Assembly (NCBI GenBank): GCA_934394985.1
Contig: CAKRRF010000031.1
Coordinates: forward strand, 1 to 26,600
From: an uncultured Marvinbryantia sp.
Lineage (GTDB): Bacteria > Bacillota > Clostridia > Lachnospirales > Lachnospiraceae
Direction of reading: 5' to 3'
DNA length: 26,600 bases
In this document: positions 7,691-17,123 of the stretch, in pieces
How the letters are laid out: every line of letters starts with the position of its first letter
Numbering within the stretch: position 1 is the first letter of the stretch
Notes under the pieces: model-generated
The model's database searches: none
What the model was told of the DNA's origin: nothing
The model's input: only the letters and a program-made list of their open reading frames with translations
Translations under genes and position numbers: made by a program

Positions 7691-8866
7691 ATGAAACGTA
7701 CAAAATTACTTACAGTTTTAATGACAACTGCCATCGCAGCAATAGGTGCGGTATGTGCAGCAGATGCAGAAGGTATTCCGGCAGAGGATCTGAAGGTCGG
7801 AGCCATCTATATCGGTGATGAGAATGAAGGTTATACCGCTGCACATATGGCAGGTATTGATGCGATGATGGAACAGTTTGGTCTGGATGAATCTCAGGTG
7901 ATTGAGAAGACTCTGATCGGAGAAGATGAAACCTGCTACGATGCAGCAGCAGACCTGGCAGATCAGGGATGCCAGATTATCTTTGGTACCAGCTTTGGCC
8001 ATGAGACTTATCTGATTCAGGCAGCAGGAGAGTTCCCGGATGTACAGTTCTGTCATGCAACCGGTTATCAGGCTGCAAGCTGTGGACTGGACAATATGCA
8101 CAACTATTTTGATAACATTTATGAAGCAAGATATGTATCCGGTGTAGTTGCAGGTATGAAGCTGAATGAAATGATCGAGAACGGTGATATCACAGAAGAT
8201 CAGGCAAGAATCGGATATGTAGGTGCTTATCCATATGCGGAAGTAATTTCCGGATTTACATCCTTCTATCTTGGTGCTAAGAGCCAGTGTCCGTCTGTTA
8301 CTATGGAAGTAAAATATACGAACAGCTGGGCAAGTTTCGACCTGGAAAAAGAATGTGCTGAAGCTCTGATCGCAGACGGATGTGTTCTGATCGGACAGCA
8401 TGCAGATACAACAGGCGCTCCGACAGCCGCTCAGGCAGCAGGCGTTCCTTGTGTTGGATACAATGTAGACATGATCGAGACAGCTCCTGACTCTGCACTG
8501 ACCTCCTCATCAAATAACTGGGGTGTATACTACACCTACGCAGTACAGTGCATGGTAGACGGAACAGAAATCGACAAAGACTGGACATCAGGCCTGAAAG
8601 ATGGTGCAGTTTTGATTACTCCGCTGAATGAAAATATTGTTGCGGAAGGAACACAGGAAAAAGTAGACGAAGTAGAAGCAGCAATTGAAGATGGATCTCT
8701 TCATGTGTTTGATACAGCTACATGGACTGTGGATGGAGAAACACTGGATACTTACGAAAAGAATGGTGTAGAATATATCTCCGACGGATATTTCCATGAA
8801 TCTGAATATGGTTCAGCTCCGGCATTCGATATCATCATTGATGGCATTGATTCTATCGTAGAATAA
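7691..8866 (+). CDS. BMP-family ABC transporter substrate-binding protein (nucleoside type)
   Basis: This 391-residue protein belongs to the BMP/PnrA family (Bmp domain, PF02608). Landmarks are LKVGAIYIGDENEGYTAAH near the start, the CQIIFGTSFGHETY segment, FCHATGYQ, and GVVAGMKLNEM before the second-lobe strand IGYVGAYPYAEVI. Members bind purine nucleosides or related ligands. The N-terminus is a signal peptide, but the only nearby cysteine (C22) sits in GAVC rather than a good lipobox, so anchoring is uncertain. A GGAGGAGG site precedes the ATG. The downstream ATPase and two permeases complete a transporter like the lactococcal BmpA-NupABC or streptococcal Rns systems. A hairpin separates it from the ATPase gene, which would favour higher receptor expression. 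Confidence 0.92.
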   Translation: MKRTKLLTVLMTTAIAAIGAVCAADAEGIPAEDLKVGAIYIGDENEGYTAAHMAGIDAMMEQFGLDESQVIEKTLIGEDETCYDAAADLADQGCQIIFGTSFGHETYLIQAAGEFPDVQFCHATGYQAASCGLDNMHNYFDNIYEARYVSGVVAGMKLNEMIENGDITEDQARIGYVGAYPYAEVISGFTSFYLGAKSQCPSVTMEVKYTNSWASFDLEKECAEALIADGCVLIGQHADTTGAPTAAQAAGVPCVGYNVDMIETAPDSALTSSSNNWGVYYTYAVQCMVDGTEIDKDWTSGLKDGAVLITPLNENIVAEGTQEKVDEVEAAIEDGSLHVFDTATWTVDGETLDTYEKNGVEYISDGYFHESEYGSAPAFDIIIDGIDSIVE

Positions 8867-8887
8867 AAAGAGGCGAAGCTTTATACG

Positions 8888-8909
8888 GGGGTTGCAGAGA
8901 TGCAACCCC
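8888..8909 (+). other. 9-bp hairpin between receptor and ATPase genes
   Basis: GGGGTTGCA (8888-8896) and TGCAACCCC (8901-8909) form a perfect stem with a GAGA tetraloop of the GNRA class. Only a weak T-rich stretch (TATCTTTA) follows, so it probably attenuates or stabilises rather than fully terminates. Confidence 0.6.
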
Positions 8910-8934
8910 TATCTTTATCGTAGGAGGAACATAC

Positions 8935-10473
8935 GTGGAGCAGACATACGCAATAGAACTGCACAACATCACCAAACGTTTCGGAAGTGTTACAGCGAAT
9001 GAAAAGGTAGACCTGGAAGTAAGAAAGGGAGAGATTCTCTGTCTGCTTGGTGAAAACGGCAGTGGAAAGACCACATTAATGAATATGATATCCGGTATTT
9101 ATTATCCGGATGAAGGAAAGATAAAAGTAGACGGACGCGAGGTAAAAATACGATCTCCGAAAGATTCCTTTGATCTGGGGATTGGAATGGTGCACCAGCA
9201 CTTTAAGCTGGTGGACATCCTGACTGCAGCAGAAAATATCATTCTCGGACTGCCGGGAAAACAGATCCTGAATATGAAACAGGTGAACAGAGAAATTTTA
9301 GAGCTTGCTGCAAAATATGGATTTGAAATTGATCCCAAAAAGAAAATCTATCAGATGTCTGTATCAGAAAAACAGACAGTAGAGATTGTCAAATTGTTAT
9401 ATCGTGGCGCCCGGATACTGATTCTGGATGAACCGACAGCAGTGCTGACACCGCAGGAGTCAGACCGTCTTTTTGAAGTGTTGAGAAATATGAAAAAAGA
9501 CGGATGTTCGATTATACTGATTACGCACAAGTTACATGAAGTATTGTCGGTATCAGATCGGGTGTCCATTCTGAGAAAGGGACTATACATTGATACAGTC
9601 AAGACTTCAGAGGCTACAGTAGAATCTCTGACCGAGATGATGGTAGGGGCTAAAGTAGAGCTGAATATTGACCGGCCGGATCCGGTGAATCCGATCAAAC
9701 GTCTGGAGCTGAAAAATGTTACCTGCAAAGATAACAATGAGGTAGTGACACTGGATCATGCAGATCTTACCGTATATGGCGGAGAGATACTGGGTATCGC
9801 AGGTATTTCAGGAGGCGGCCAGAAAGAACTTCTGGAGGCAATTGCAGGACTTCAGCATGTATCAGAAGGAAGCATTACGTTTTATCCGGAAGAAAATCAG
9901 GCAAGAGAGATTACAAACCGTGATGTGGGAGATATTCGTGCATTAGGTGTGCGTCTGGCATTTGTACCGGAAGACCGTCTGGGAATGGGACTGGTAGCTT
10001 CTATGGATATGACAGATAACATTATGCTGAGAAGTTATCAGAAGGGAAAATCCTCTTTCCTGGATCGTAAGACTCCGGGAGAACTGGCTCAAAAAATCAA
10101 AGACCAGCTGGAGATTGTTACACCGAGTATATCCGCTCCGGTAGGACAGATGTCTGGCGGAAATGTGCAGAAGGTACTGGTTGGCCGTGAAATTGCACAG
10201 AAGCCAAAGGTATTGATGGTGGCCTATCCGACCAGAGGAATTGATATCAATTCTTCATATGCTATCTACAATCTGTTAAATGAGCAGAAGAAAAAAGGTG
10301 TAGCAGTGATCTGTGTCATTGAAGACCTGGATGTGCTTCTGGAATTGTGTGACCGTATTGCAGTACTTTGCGGCGGACAGATTACCGGTATTCTTGATGG
10401 AAGAACTGCGAAAAAAGACGAGGTTGGTGTATTGATGACAAAGCATGAGAAGGGAGGCGTTTCCCATGAATAA
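8935..10473 (+). CDS. BMP-type nucleoside ABC transporter ATP-binding protein (two NBDs)
   Basis: This 512-residue double ATPase starts at GTG, eight bases after AGGAGG. Domain 1 has Walker A GENGSGKTT (39-47), a signature region MSVSEKQ in place of the usual LSVGEQQ, and Walker B LILDEPTAVLT. Domain 2 has the family-typical Walker A without lysine (GISGGGQKEL), the good signature MSGGNVQK and MVAYPTRGID. Lack of the second Walker A lysine is normal for BMP/sugar-type double ATPases, so it should be active, unlike the RbsA-like protein at 3993-5468. It energises the two permeases encoded next. It overlaps the first permease gene by eight bases (ATGAATAA). Confidence 0.93.
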   Translation: MEQTYAIELHNITKRFGSVTANEKVDLEVRKGEILCLLGENGSGKTTLMNMISGIYYPDEGKIKVDGREVKIRSPKDSFDLGIGMVHQHFKLVDILTAAENIILGLPGKQILNMKQVNREILELAAKYGFEIDPKKKIYQMSVSEKQTVEIVKLLYRGARILILDEPTAVLTPQESDRLFEVLRNMKKDGCSIILITHKLHEVLSVSDRVSILRKGLYIDTVKTSEATVESLTEMMVGAKVELNIDRPDPVNPIKRLELKNVTCKDNNEVVTLDHADLTVYGGEILGIAGISGGGQKELLEAIAGLQHVSEGSITFYPEENQAREITNRDVGDIRALGVRLAFVPEDRLGMGLVASMDMTDNIMLRSYQKGKSSFLDRKTPGELAQKIKDQLEIVTPSISAPVGQMSGGNVQKVLVGREIAQKPKVLMVAYPTRGIDINSSYAIYNLLNEQKKKGVAVICVIEDLDVLLELCDRIAVLCGGQITGILDGRTAKKDEVGVLMTKHEKGGVSHE

Positions 10474-11542
10474 AGAACCGATGTTTCATATGTCCAAACG
10501 GGAATCCGTCAGTCTTGGAAAACGAATAGCCATTTATATTATGGCCATTATCCTTGCCCTGATTGTCTGTGCAGCAGTTATTGTAGGACTGGTACACATG
10601 AATCCGCTGGAAGTCTATAAAGCTATTTTTGATGGAGCGCTGGGAAGCAGCCGTCGTATCTGGATTACGATTCGTGATATGCTGGTACTTTTATGTATTG
10701 CAGTTGGTCTGGCTCCGGCATTTAAAATGCGTTTCTGGAATATTGGCGCAGAAGGACAGGTACTGATCGGAGGCGTAGTATCCGCAGCCTGCATGATCTA
10801 TCTGGGAGGAAAAATACCAAATGCAGTTCTGATTCTGCTTATGATAGCGCTCAGCGCCATAGGTGGACTGATCTGGGGTCTGATTCCTACTTTCTTTAAG
10901 GCACACTGGAATACCAATGAGACATTATTTACTTTGATGATGAACTATGTGGCAATGCAGGTAGTCACATTCTGCATTTGCTTCTGGGAGAATCCAAAAG
11001 GATCGAACAGTGTAGGTATCATCAATCAGGCCACACAGGCAGGATGGCTTCCACCGGTAGCAGGAAATGTTTATTTCTGGAATGTAGTGATTGTTACTAT
11101 ACTGACAGTTGCAATGTTCATTTATCTGAAATACAGTAAGCAGGGATATGAAGTGGCAGTTGTGGGAGAAAGTGACAATACTGCCCGTTATGCCGGTATT
11201 AATGTTGGCAAAGTAATGATGCGTACCATGGCGATTTCCGGAGCAATCTGCGGTATTGCAGGATTTATTCTGGTCAGCGGATCAGGCCATACCATTTCCA
11301 CATCGACAGCAAATGGCCGCGGTTTCACTGCTATTATCGTAGCCTGGATGGCGAAGTTTAATACATTTGTTATGATTCTGATTGCGTTTGGACTGGTATT
11401 TATGGAAAAGGGTGCCACGCAGATTGCATCACAGTATGGACTGAATGAGAATGCATCCAGTATCATGCTGGGTATTATTCTTTTCTTCCTGCTTGGCGCA
11501 GAATTCTTTATGAACTATAAAATAGAAAGAAATAAAAAATAG
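10466..11542 (+). CDS. BMP-type nucleoside ABC transporter permease 1
   Basis: This 358-residue integral membrane protein is of the BPD_transp_2 family. The start at 10466 is chosen because GGGAGG lies seven bases upstream. An upstream in-frame ATG at 10445 lacks such a site and lies deeper inside the ATPase gene. It shows about nine hydrophobic segments. The family's EAA-like cytoplasmic region is AGINVGKVMMRTMAISGAI, and FWNIGAEGQVLIGG is typical of nucleoside permeases (YufP/NupB-like). It would pair with the second permease to form the channel. The C-terminus ends in a basic KIERNKK tail. Thirteen bases separate it from the next gene. Confidence 0.92.
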   Translation: MNKEPMFHMSKRESVSLGKRIAIYIMAIILALIVCAAVIVGLVHMNPLEVYKAIFDGALGSSRRIWITIRDMLVLLCIAVGLAPAFKMRFWNIGAEGQVLIGGVVSAACMIYLGGKIPNAVLILLMIALSAIGGLIWGLIPTFFKAHWNTNETLFTLMMNYVAMQVVTFCICFWENPKGSNSVGIINQATQAGWLPPVAGNVYFWNVVIVTILTVAMFIYLKYSKQGYEVAVVGESDNTARYAGINVGKVMMRTMAISGAICGIAGFILVSGSGHTISTSTANGRGFTAIIVAWMAKFNTFVMILIAFGLVFMEKGATQIASQYGLNENASSIMLGIILFFLLGAEFFMNYKIERNKK

Positions 11543-11554
11543 GAGGAACTTGCA

Positions 11555-12535
11555 TTGAGCACACTTATTATTTTTATTCAAAAAGCAATCGTTCAGGGCA
11601 TGGGAATCCTGTTTGGAGCAGAAGGCGAGATCCTGACAGAAAAATCCGGTAACCTGAACCTGGGAATCCCGGGAATCATGTATATGGGGGGAATTGCCGG
11701 ACTGATGGGCGCTTTTTTCTATGAAAAAAGCACGGAAAATCCGAGTGCTGTGATGGGAATGCTGATTTCCCTGCTCTGTGCATTTGTATGTGCGATGCTG
11801 GGTGGTCTGATTTACAGTGTCCTGACGATTACCCTGCGCGCAAATCAGAATGTAACAGGTCTGGCGCTGACTACCTTTGGTACCGGCTTTGGTAACTTCT
11901 TTGGAGGATCTATTTCCAAGCTGGCAGGAGGTGTGGGACAAATCTCTGTCAGCACCACAGCCGGAGCTTATCAGGCGAAGATTCCGGGGCTGTCGAAGAT
12001 CCCGGTGATCGGAAATATATTCTTCTCCTACGGTTTCCTGACTTATACAGCCATTTTACTGGCGGTAGTATTATCATTCTTTCTGTTCCGTACCAGGAAT
12101 GGACTGAATCTTCGTGCAATAGGAGAAAATCCGGGTACTGCGGATGCAGCCGGAATCAATGTCAGCAAATACAAGTATCTGGCTACCTGCATTGGATCTG
12201 GTATTGCAGGACTTGGCGGATTGTATTTTGTTATGGAATACAGTGGTGGTACCTGGACGGATAATGGATTTGGTGACAGAGGATGGCTTGCAGTTGCACT
12301 GGTTATTTTTGCCATGTGGAAACCATTAAATGCCATTTGGGGTTCTATCCTTTTTGGTGCATTATATATTCTGTATCTGTATATTCCGGGACTTGGAAGA
12401 AGTACCCAGGAAATTTTTAAAGCACTGCCGTATGTGGTAACCATTATCGTATTGGTAGTCATCAGCTTCCGTAAAAAGAAAGAAGATCAGCCGCCGGAAG
12501 GATTGGGGCAGGCTTACTTCAGGGAGGAACGCTAA
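11555..12535 (+). CDS. BMP-type nucleoside ABC transporter permease 2
   Basis: This 326-residue membrane protein starts at a TTG codon nine bases after AGGAGG. GAEGEILTEKSGNLNLGIPG near the start is the typical YufQ/NupC-like motif of the shorter BMP-system permease, and AIGENPGTADAAGINV is the cytoplasmic coupling region. About eight to nine hydrophobic segments are visible. It completes the nucleoside-type transporter with the preceding permease and ATPase. The unusual TTG start may lower expression. The YfhO-family gene begins only 15 bases after its stop, with no terminator between them. Confidence 0.92.
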   Translation: MSTLIIFIQKAIVQGMGILFGAEGEILTEKSGNLNLGIPGIMYMGGIAGLMGAFFYEKSTENPSAVMGMLISLLCAFVCAMLGGLIYSVLTITLRANQNVTGLALTTFGTGFGNFFGGSISKLAGGVGQISVSTTAGAYQAKIPGLSKIPVIGNIFFSYGFLTYTAILLAVVLSFFLFRTRNGLNLRAIGENPGTADAAGINVSKYKYLATCIGSGIAGLGGLYFVMEYSGGTWTDNGFGDRGWLAVALVIFAMWKPLNAIWGSILFGALYILYLYIPGLGRSTQEIFKALPYVVTIIVLVVISFRKKKEDQPPEGLGQAYFREER

Positions 12536-12550
12536 CAGAAAGGAAACTGA

Positions 12551-15244
12551 ATGGGAAAAAAATTAGAAACGGGAAAAAGAGCATATCTCAGATACACCCT
12601 TTGTTTTCTGATTACCGGAGCCTTTGTGTTTGGCTGGTTTGCAGTCAGCGGAAAATCAATGGTATGGAAATTTGACGGAGTATACCAGCATTTCAACACG
12701 CTGGTATACTATGGCAAATATTTGCGTAAAATCCTGCGCAGCCTGCTGGTGGAACACCATTTCAGTGTTCCTATGTGGGATATGAGCATTGGATATGGAG
12801 CAGATATTTTGACTACGTTAAACTACTATGCCATTGGTGATCCGCTGACTTTGTTATGTGTATTGGTTCCGGGAGCATTGACGGAATATTTATATGCAGC
12901 ATTGATTATTCTGCGCTTTTATCTTGCGGGAGCGACATTTACGATCTATTGTCGTTATCATAAAAATGAGGGCACCGGAGTGCTGCTGGGATCTCTTGTG
13001 TATGCATTTTCAGGATTTGCTCTTTTTTGCGGAGTAAGACATCCGTATTTTGTAAATCCGATGATTTATTTGCCGCTGATTCTGATGGGAATCGATAAGA
13101 TTTTCAGAAAAGAAAAACCCTGGCTGTTTGTGTTTATGACAGCAGTCAGTGCAATCAGTAATTTTTATTTTTTCTATATGATTGTGTTGATGATGGTGCT
13201 TTATGCGGTGATCCGTTATCTGATGATCTATAAAAAGATCCGTATAGGAGAACTGATTCCCTGCTTTCTGGAATTTGTGGGATGGTCTTTACTGGGAGTT
13301 GGGATTTCGCTTCCGGTATTATTACCGTCTGCTATGTACGTGCTGGGAACCGGCAGAATGTCAGCAAAAAATTATGTGCCGGTATTCTATCCGATCGCAC
13401 ACTATGCCAGACTGTTAAATGATTTTTTTGGAGTGGATTATACTATGGCCAGCAGCAGGTATTATACGGTGATGGGATTTGCTCCGATTGTACTGACAGC
13501 CATGCTGGTCCTTCTGGTTCGCAGGAAAAAAAATATGGAACTGAAGGCTGGCTGGCTGATTCTGACTATGTTACTTTTGATCCCGTTTACAGGGCACGTC
13601 ATCAATGGTTTTTCCTATGTATCCAATCGATGGATCTGGGCATATGGGATGTTATTGTCCTATATTCTGGTAAAGATGTATCCGGAGTTTGGAAAATTGG
13701 AAAAGCGGGAAAAAATCGTACTGGCGGTGCTAGGGTGTATCGTACTTCCGGTAGGGCAGTATCTGATGAAAACATCTGCTACGATGCATGGATGGCTGGG
13801 AGTCGGACTGACAGCAATTCTGACTGTGATGGTTCTGGTATATGGACATATAGTACAGATGGCATCTGATACAGAGAACAGAATGCGGGTACAGCGCATA
13901 TTTGCGGCATTTCTGACCGGCATTACGGTACTGTCCCTTGCAGTGAACGCCTATTTCTTATATTCCCCTGACCGGACGAATTATATCGGAGATTTTCGAG
14001 AGCAGGGGGCACCGTATGCAATGTTAACCACGAAAGCACAGAACAGGATCGTGCAGGAGATTGGTGATACGGATACGTTTTATCGATATGATCAGTATGG
14101 AACTACTGCCAGAGAAAACACGGCCATGCAGAATCGTCTTTATGGAACAGATTTTTATTATAGCGTAACCAACAGCGCGGTAGCAGAGTTCCTGCGGGAA
14201 ATGTGTACCTCTAATTCTATGGAGCAGATGTACGACGGGCTGGATGGACGAACGATACTGGACAGACTGACCGGCGTAAAATATTATATTGTAAAAAAAG
14301 GAAAGGAACAGTATCTGCCGTATGGATATACGGAAAAAGCAGCAGAAAATGAAAAATATGCCGTATATCGTACCGATGCGGCACTTCCATTTGGGTATAC
14401 GTACGATACTGTGATTTCATCCGAAGAATGGGAAACATTTACCACAATGGAAAAACAGCAGGCAATGCTTCAGGGTGCCTATGTCATGGAAGAAGCTGCA
14501 GAAGTACAGGAACTTCCGGAGACAGAACCGAAGTTTATGGATGTAATACCGGAATGTGAGATTACCACGGATGGAAAAATCACGATATCCGGAAATCAGT
14601 ATCAGGTTCTGGAAAAAGGAGCAACCATTACATTTCATTATCAGGGAATAGAAAACTGTGAAACCAGTCTGGTAATGGAAGGCTTGAAGTATGAGGGAAC
14701 AGCGACAAAGTTTTCTTTGAAAATGAACAGGGATGATGTGGAAAAAACAGGCTCTGTATACACGTACCGCAACAGCTTTTACAGCGGAAAAGAAGATTTC
14801 CTCTATAACCTGGGATATCATAAGAAAGCATCGACTGAAATAACATTAACTTTTAAGCAAAAAGGGACATATACCATCGAGAAGATGTATATTTCAGAAC
14901 AACCGGTGGATCAGCTGGATGAACAGACGCAGGCACTGCAGGAAGATACGCTTGAAAATCTGGAGATCTGTGATAATCTTATAAAGGGAAGCATTTCTTT
15001 GAGTCAGAAAAAGCTGCTGGTATTATCTGTGGCATACAGCAACGGATGGACAGCATATGTGGACGGACAGAAAAAGCCGTTGTATCAGGTGAATGGGATG
15101 TTTACCGGTCTGATGCTGGAGGCGGGAGACCATACGGTTGAACTGCGATATCGGACGCCATATCTGATTCCGGGACTGATGATCAGTATTTGTTGTATAG
15201 TAGTATGTGCAGCGCTGGAGATCAGATGGAGAAAAAAGAAATAG
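12551..15244 (+). CDS. YfhO-family membrane glycosyltransferase-like protein
   Basis: This 897-residue protein has about a dozen membrane helices in the first ~480 residues, then a large extracytoplasmic domain with beta-rich segments and a last helix just before a basic RWRKKK tail. The early KFDGVYQHFNTLVYYGKYL region and the overall layout match YfhO (GT-C-like). In Bacillus and Listeria, YfhO-type proteins transfer a sugar from undecaprenyl phosphate to lipoteichoic acid, using CsbB-like and GtcA-like partners. Here it sits in a nucleoside-transport operon, 15 bases after a permease gene and 39 bases before a secreted PIG-L deacetylase gene. A CsbB-like glycosyltransferase lies 4.5 kb downstream. 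The acceptor is unknown. Confidence 0.85.
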   Translation: MGKKLETGKRAYLRYTLCFLITGAFVFGWFAVSGKSMVWKFDGVYQHFNTLVYYGKYLRKILRSLLVEHHFSVPMWDMSIGYGADILTTLNYYAIGDPLTLLCVLVPGALTEYLYAALIILRFYLAGATFTIYCRYHKNEGTGVLLGSLVYAFSGFALFCGVRHPYFVNPMIYLPLILMGIDKIFRKEKPWLFVFMTAVSAISNFYFFYMIVLMMVLYAVIRYLMIYKKIRIGELIPCFLEFVGWSLLGVGISLPVLLPSAMYVLGTGRMSAKNYVPVFYPIAHYARLLNDFFGVDYTMASSRYYTVMGFAPIVLTAMLVLLVRRKKNMELKAGWLILTMLLLIPFTGHVINGFSYVSNRWIWAYGMLLSYILVKMYPEFGKLEKREKIVLAVLGCIVLPVGQYLMKTSATMHGWLGVGLTAILTVMVLVYGHIVQMASDTENRMRVQRIFAAFLTGITVLSLAVNAYFLYSPDRTNYIGDFREQGAPYAMLTTKAQNRIVQEIGDTDTFYRYDQYGTTARENTAMQNRLYGTDFYYSVTNSAVAEFLREMCTSNSMEQMYDGLDGRTILDRLTGVKYYIVKKGKEQYLPYGYTEKAAENEKYAVYRTDAALPFGYTYDTVISSEEWETFTTMEKQQAMLQGAYVMEEAAEVQELPETEPKFMDVIPECEITTDGKITISGNQYQVLEKGATITFHYQGIENCETSLVMEGLKYEGTATKFSLKMNRDDVEKTGSVYTYRNSFYSGKEDFLYNLGYHKKASTEITLTFKQKGTYTIEKMYISEQPVDQLDEQTQALQEDTLENLEICDNLIKGSISLSQKKLLVLSVAYSNGWTAYVDGQKKPLYQVNGMFTGLMLEAGDHTVELRYRTPYLIPGLMISICCIVVCAALEIRWRKKK

Positions 15245-15283
15245 CTGTCTGGTAATGGAGAGAATTCTGAAAAGGGGAGATTT

Positions 15284-16042
15284 ATGCAAAAGAAAAAAGT
15301 AACAGAAAGAAACATAGCGGGAAATAAGAAAAAGTTCAGAAAACGTACAGGAATACTGCTGCTGATGATGCTTTTGCTTTTGAATGCGACAGTGCCGGTC
15401 AGTGCCAAAAGCAAAGCGAGATTTACCACCGCGACACGCATTACTGCAAAAGTGCTGGATGGACTGGATCTTCAAAAAGTCGATAAGGTAATGATTGTGG
15501 CTCATCCGGATGATGAGATGCTCTGGGGAGGGATGCATCTGATTCAGGATGACTATCTGGTAGTATGTCTGACAAATGCGAACACCAGGACTTATGGAAG
15601 AACCAGAATGCGGGAATTTAAAAAGGTGATGGAAAAGACCGGAGATATTGGCCTGATGCTGAATTATCCGGATTACAGTAATCGGGGAGGAATCGCTGAC
15701 TGGACATCCTGCTCTGATCAGATTCGGAAAGATATCGATACACTTCTGGCATATAAAAACTGGAAAGAAGTAGTGACACATAACAAAAAAGGGGAATATG
15801 GGCATAAGCATCATAAAAAAACCAATCGTATTGTGACAGGAGCTTTTGAAAAAGCGAAGCTTACGGATGCTACATTAAAATATTTTGGAAAATATCATGG
15901 AAGAAAGTATAATAAGCCATCAAAATACACCAGGGCACAATTGAGACAAAAGAGAAAGATTGTCCGGTTGTATCGAAGCCAGAGAAGTATTTATACATTT
16001 GCTCATATGAATGGATATGAGGACTGGATAACTGTAAAATAA
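15284..16042 (+). CDS. Secreted PIG-L/LmbE-family deacetylase
   Basis: This 252-residue protein starts after an AAAAGGGGAG site. A long basic N-terminus (to residue ~22) precedes a hydrophobic stretch ending PVSA-KSK, a probable secretion signal or anchor. The catalytic core has the family's zinc motif VAHPDDE (about residues 72-78), then MLWGGMHLI. A second His-rich site, GEYGHKHHKK (about 170-180), fits the third zinc ligand region. PIG-L/LmbE enzymes remove an N-acetyl group from GlcNAc-containing substrates. Because this one is exported and lies next to YfhO, its target may be a surface GlcNAc residue added by YfhO (inference). The C-terminus is strongly basic, which would suit binding to anionic polymers. 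Confidence 0.82.
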   Translation: MQKKKVTERNIAGNKKKFRKRTGILLLMMLLLLNATVPVSAKSKARFTTATRITAKVLDGLDLQKVDKVMIVAHPDDEMLWGGMHLIQDDYLVVCLTNANTRTYGRTRMREFKKVMEKTGDIGLMLNYPDYSNRGGIADWTSCSDQIRKDIDTLLAYKNWKEVVTHNKKGEYGHKHHKKTNRIVTGAFEKAKLTDATLKYFGKYHGRKYNKPSKYTRAQLRQKRKIVRLYRSQRSIYTFAHMNGYEDWITVK

Positions 16043-16047
16043 GACAA

Positions 16048-16086
16048 AAAAGACCGTTTCTCCAATATTGGATGAGACGGTCTTTT
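16048..16086. terminator. Bidirectional terminator between the PIG-L gene and ilvE
   Basis: AAAAGACCGTTTC (16048-16060) pairs with GAGACGGTCTTTT (16074-16086) with one wobble, and TCC/GGA extends it around AATATT. A-rich and T-rich flanks on both sides let it serve both converging transcripts. Confidence 0.9.
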
Positions 16087-16097
16087 CTTCTTAGTTT

Positions 16098-17123
16098 TTA
16101 TTTTACTACTTTGATCCATCCTTCCGGAGCTTCCAGATGACCCATCTGGATACCGGTCAGTGTTTCACGCAGCTTTTTGGTGATTGGTCCCATATCTTCC
16201 ATACCGCTTGGGAAGCAGATTTCTTTGCCATGATCGTTGATCTTTCCGACAGGAGAGATCACGGCAGCTGTACCACAGAGACCACATTCAGCAAAATCTT
16301 TTACCTCATCGAAGTATACTTCACGTTCTTCCACTTCCAGACCAAGATATTCTTTGGCCACATAAATCAGGGAACGACGTGTAATGGATGGCAGAATACT
16401 GTTGGACTTTGGAGTAACCACTTTATTGTCTTTGGTAACAAAGATGAAATTTGCTCCGCCGGTTTCTTCTACCTTGGTTCTGGTGGCAGCATCCAGATAC
16501 ATATTTTCGGCAAATCCCTGACGATGAGCATCCATAATAGGATAAAGGCTCATTGCGTAGTTCAGTCCGGCTTTGATGTGTCCGGTTCCATGAGGTGCAG
16601 CACGGTCAAAATCGCTGACACGAATCGTGATTGGTTTTGCACCGCCCTTGAAGTAAGGACCAACCGGCGTAGAGAATACACGGAACTGATATTCATTAGA
16701 AGGTTTTACACCGATGACAGGATCACTTCCGAACATATATGGACGAATGTAAAGAGTGGCACCGGATCCGTAAGGCGGAACGAATGATTCATTGGCTTCT
16801 ACTACTTTTACAACAGCTTCTACGAATTTATCCTCCGGGAAGACCGGCATCTCCAGTCTGCGGCAGGAATCCGCCATACGTGCTGCATTTAAGTCAGGGC
16901 GGAAAATCACGGTATGTCCGTCTTCAGTAGTATAAGCTTTCATACCTTCAAAGCAGGTCTGAGCATACTGAAGAACACCGGCACATTCTGAAATGGTAAC
17001 GGTGGCATCTGTAGTCAGACCGCCTTCCTCCCATGCACCGTCTTTATAGTTGGCTACAAAACGATAATCAGTAGGCATATAGCCAAATCCAAGATTTGAC
17101 CAGTCGATATTTTTCTTTTCCAT
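16098..17123 (-). CDS. ilvE: Branched-chain amino acid aminotransferase
   Basis: This 341-residue protein is a fold-type IV PLP aminotransferase of the eukaryotic/Bacillus YwaA-like class. The PLP lysine is K184 in GHIKAGLNYA. Other landmarks are FEGMKAY, RPDLNAARM, RPYMFG, EETGGANFIFV and CGTAAVISPVG. It interconverts leucine, isoleucine and valine with their 2-oxo acids, using glutamate/2-oxoglutarate, in the cytosol. It stands alone, with a promoter on its own strand and an AGGAGG site before the ATG. It converges on the upstream operon through the shared terminator. Length and motifs are normal for the family. Confidence 0.96.
   Translation of the reverse strand: MEKKNIDWSNLGFGYMPTDYRFVANYKDGAWEEGGLTTDATVTISECAGVLQYAQTCFEGMKAYTTEDGHTVIFRPDLNAARMADSCRRLEMPVFPEDKFVEAVVKVVEANESFVPPYGSGATLYIRPYMFGSDPVIGVKPSNEYQFRVFSTPVGPYFKGGAKPITIRVSDFDRAAPHGTGHIKAGLNYAMSLYPIMDAHRQGFAENMYLDAATRTKVEETGGANFIFVTKDNKVVTPKSNSILPSITRRSLIYVAKEYLGLEVEEREVYFDEVKDFAECGLCGTAAVISPVGKINDHGKEICFPSGMEDMGPITKKLRETLTGIQMGHLEAPEGWIKVVK

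Noticed and set aside
8935..10473. Second dead ABC ATPase, because NBD2 lacks the Walker A lysine
   Set aside because: That loss is normal in BMP and sugar-type double ATPases. NBD1 has intact Walker A and B, and NBD2 keeps a good signature, unlike the protein at 3993-5468.
15023..15814. 263-codon open frame on the minus strand
   Set aside because: It is antisense to the YfhO and PIG-L genes, both of which have clear motifs and ribosome-binding sites. Its translation is rich in Cys, His and Phe and matches no protein pattern.
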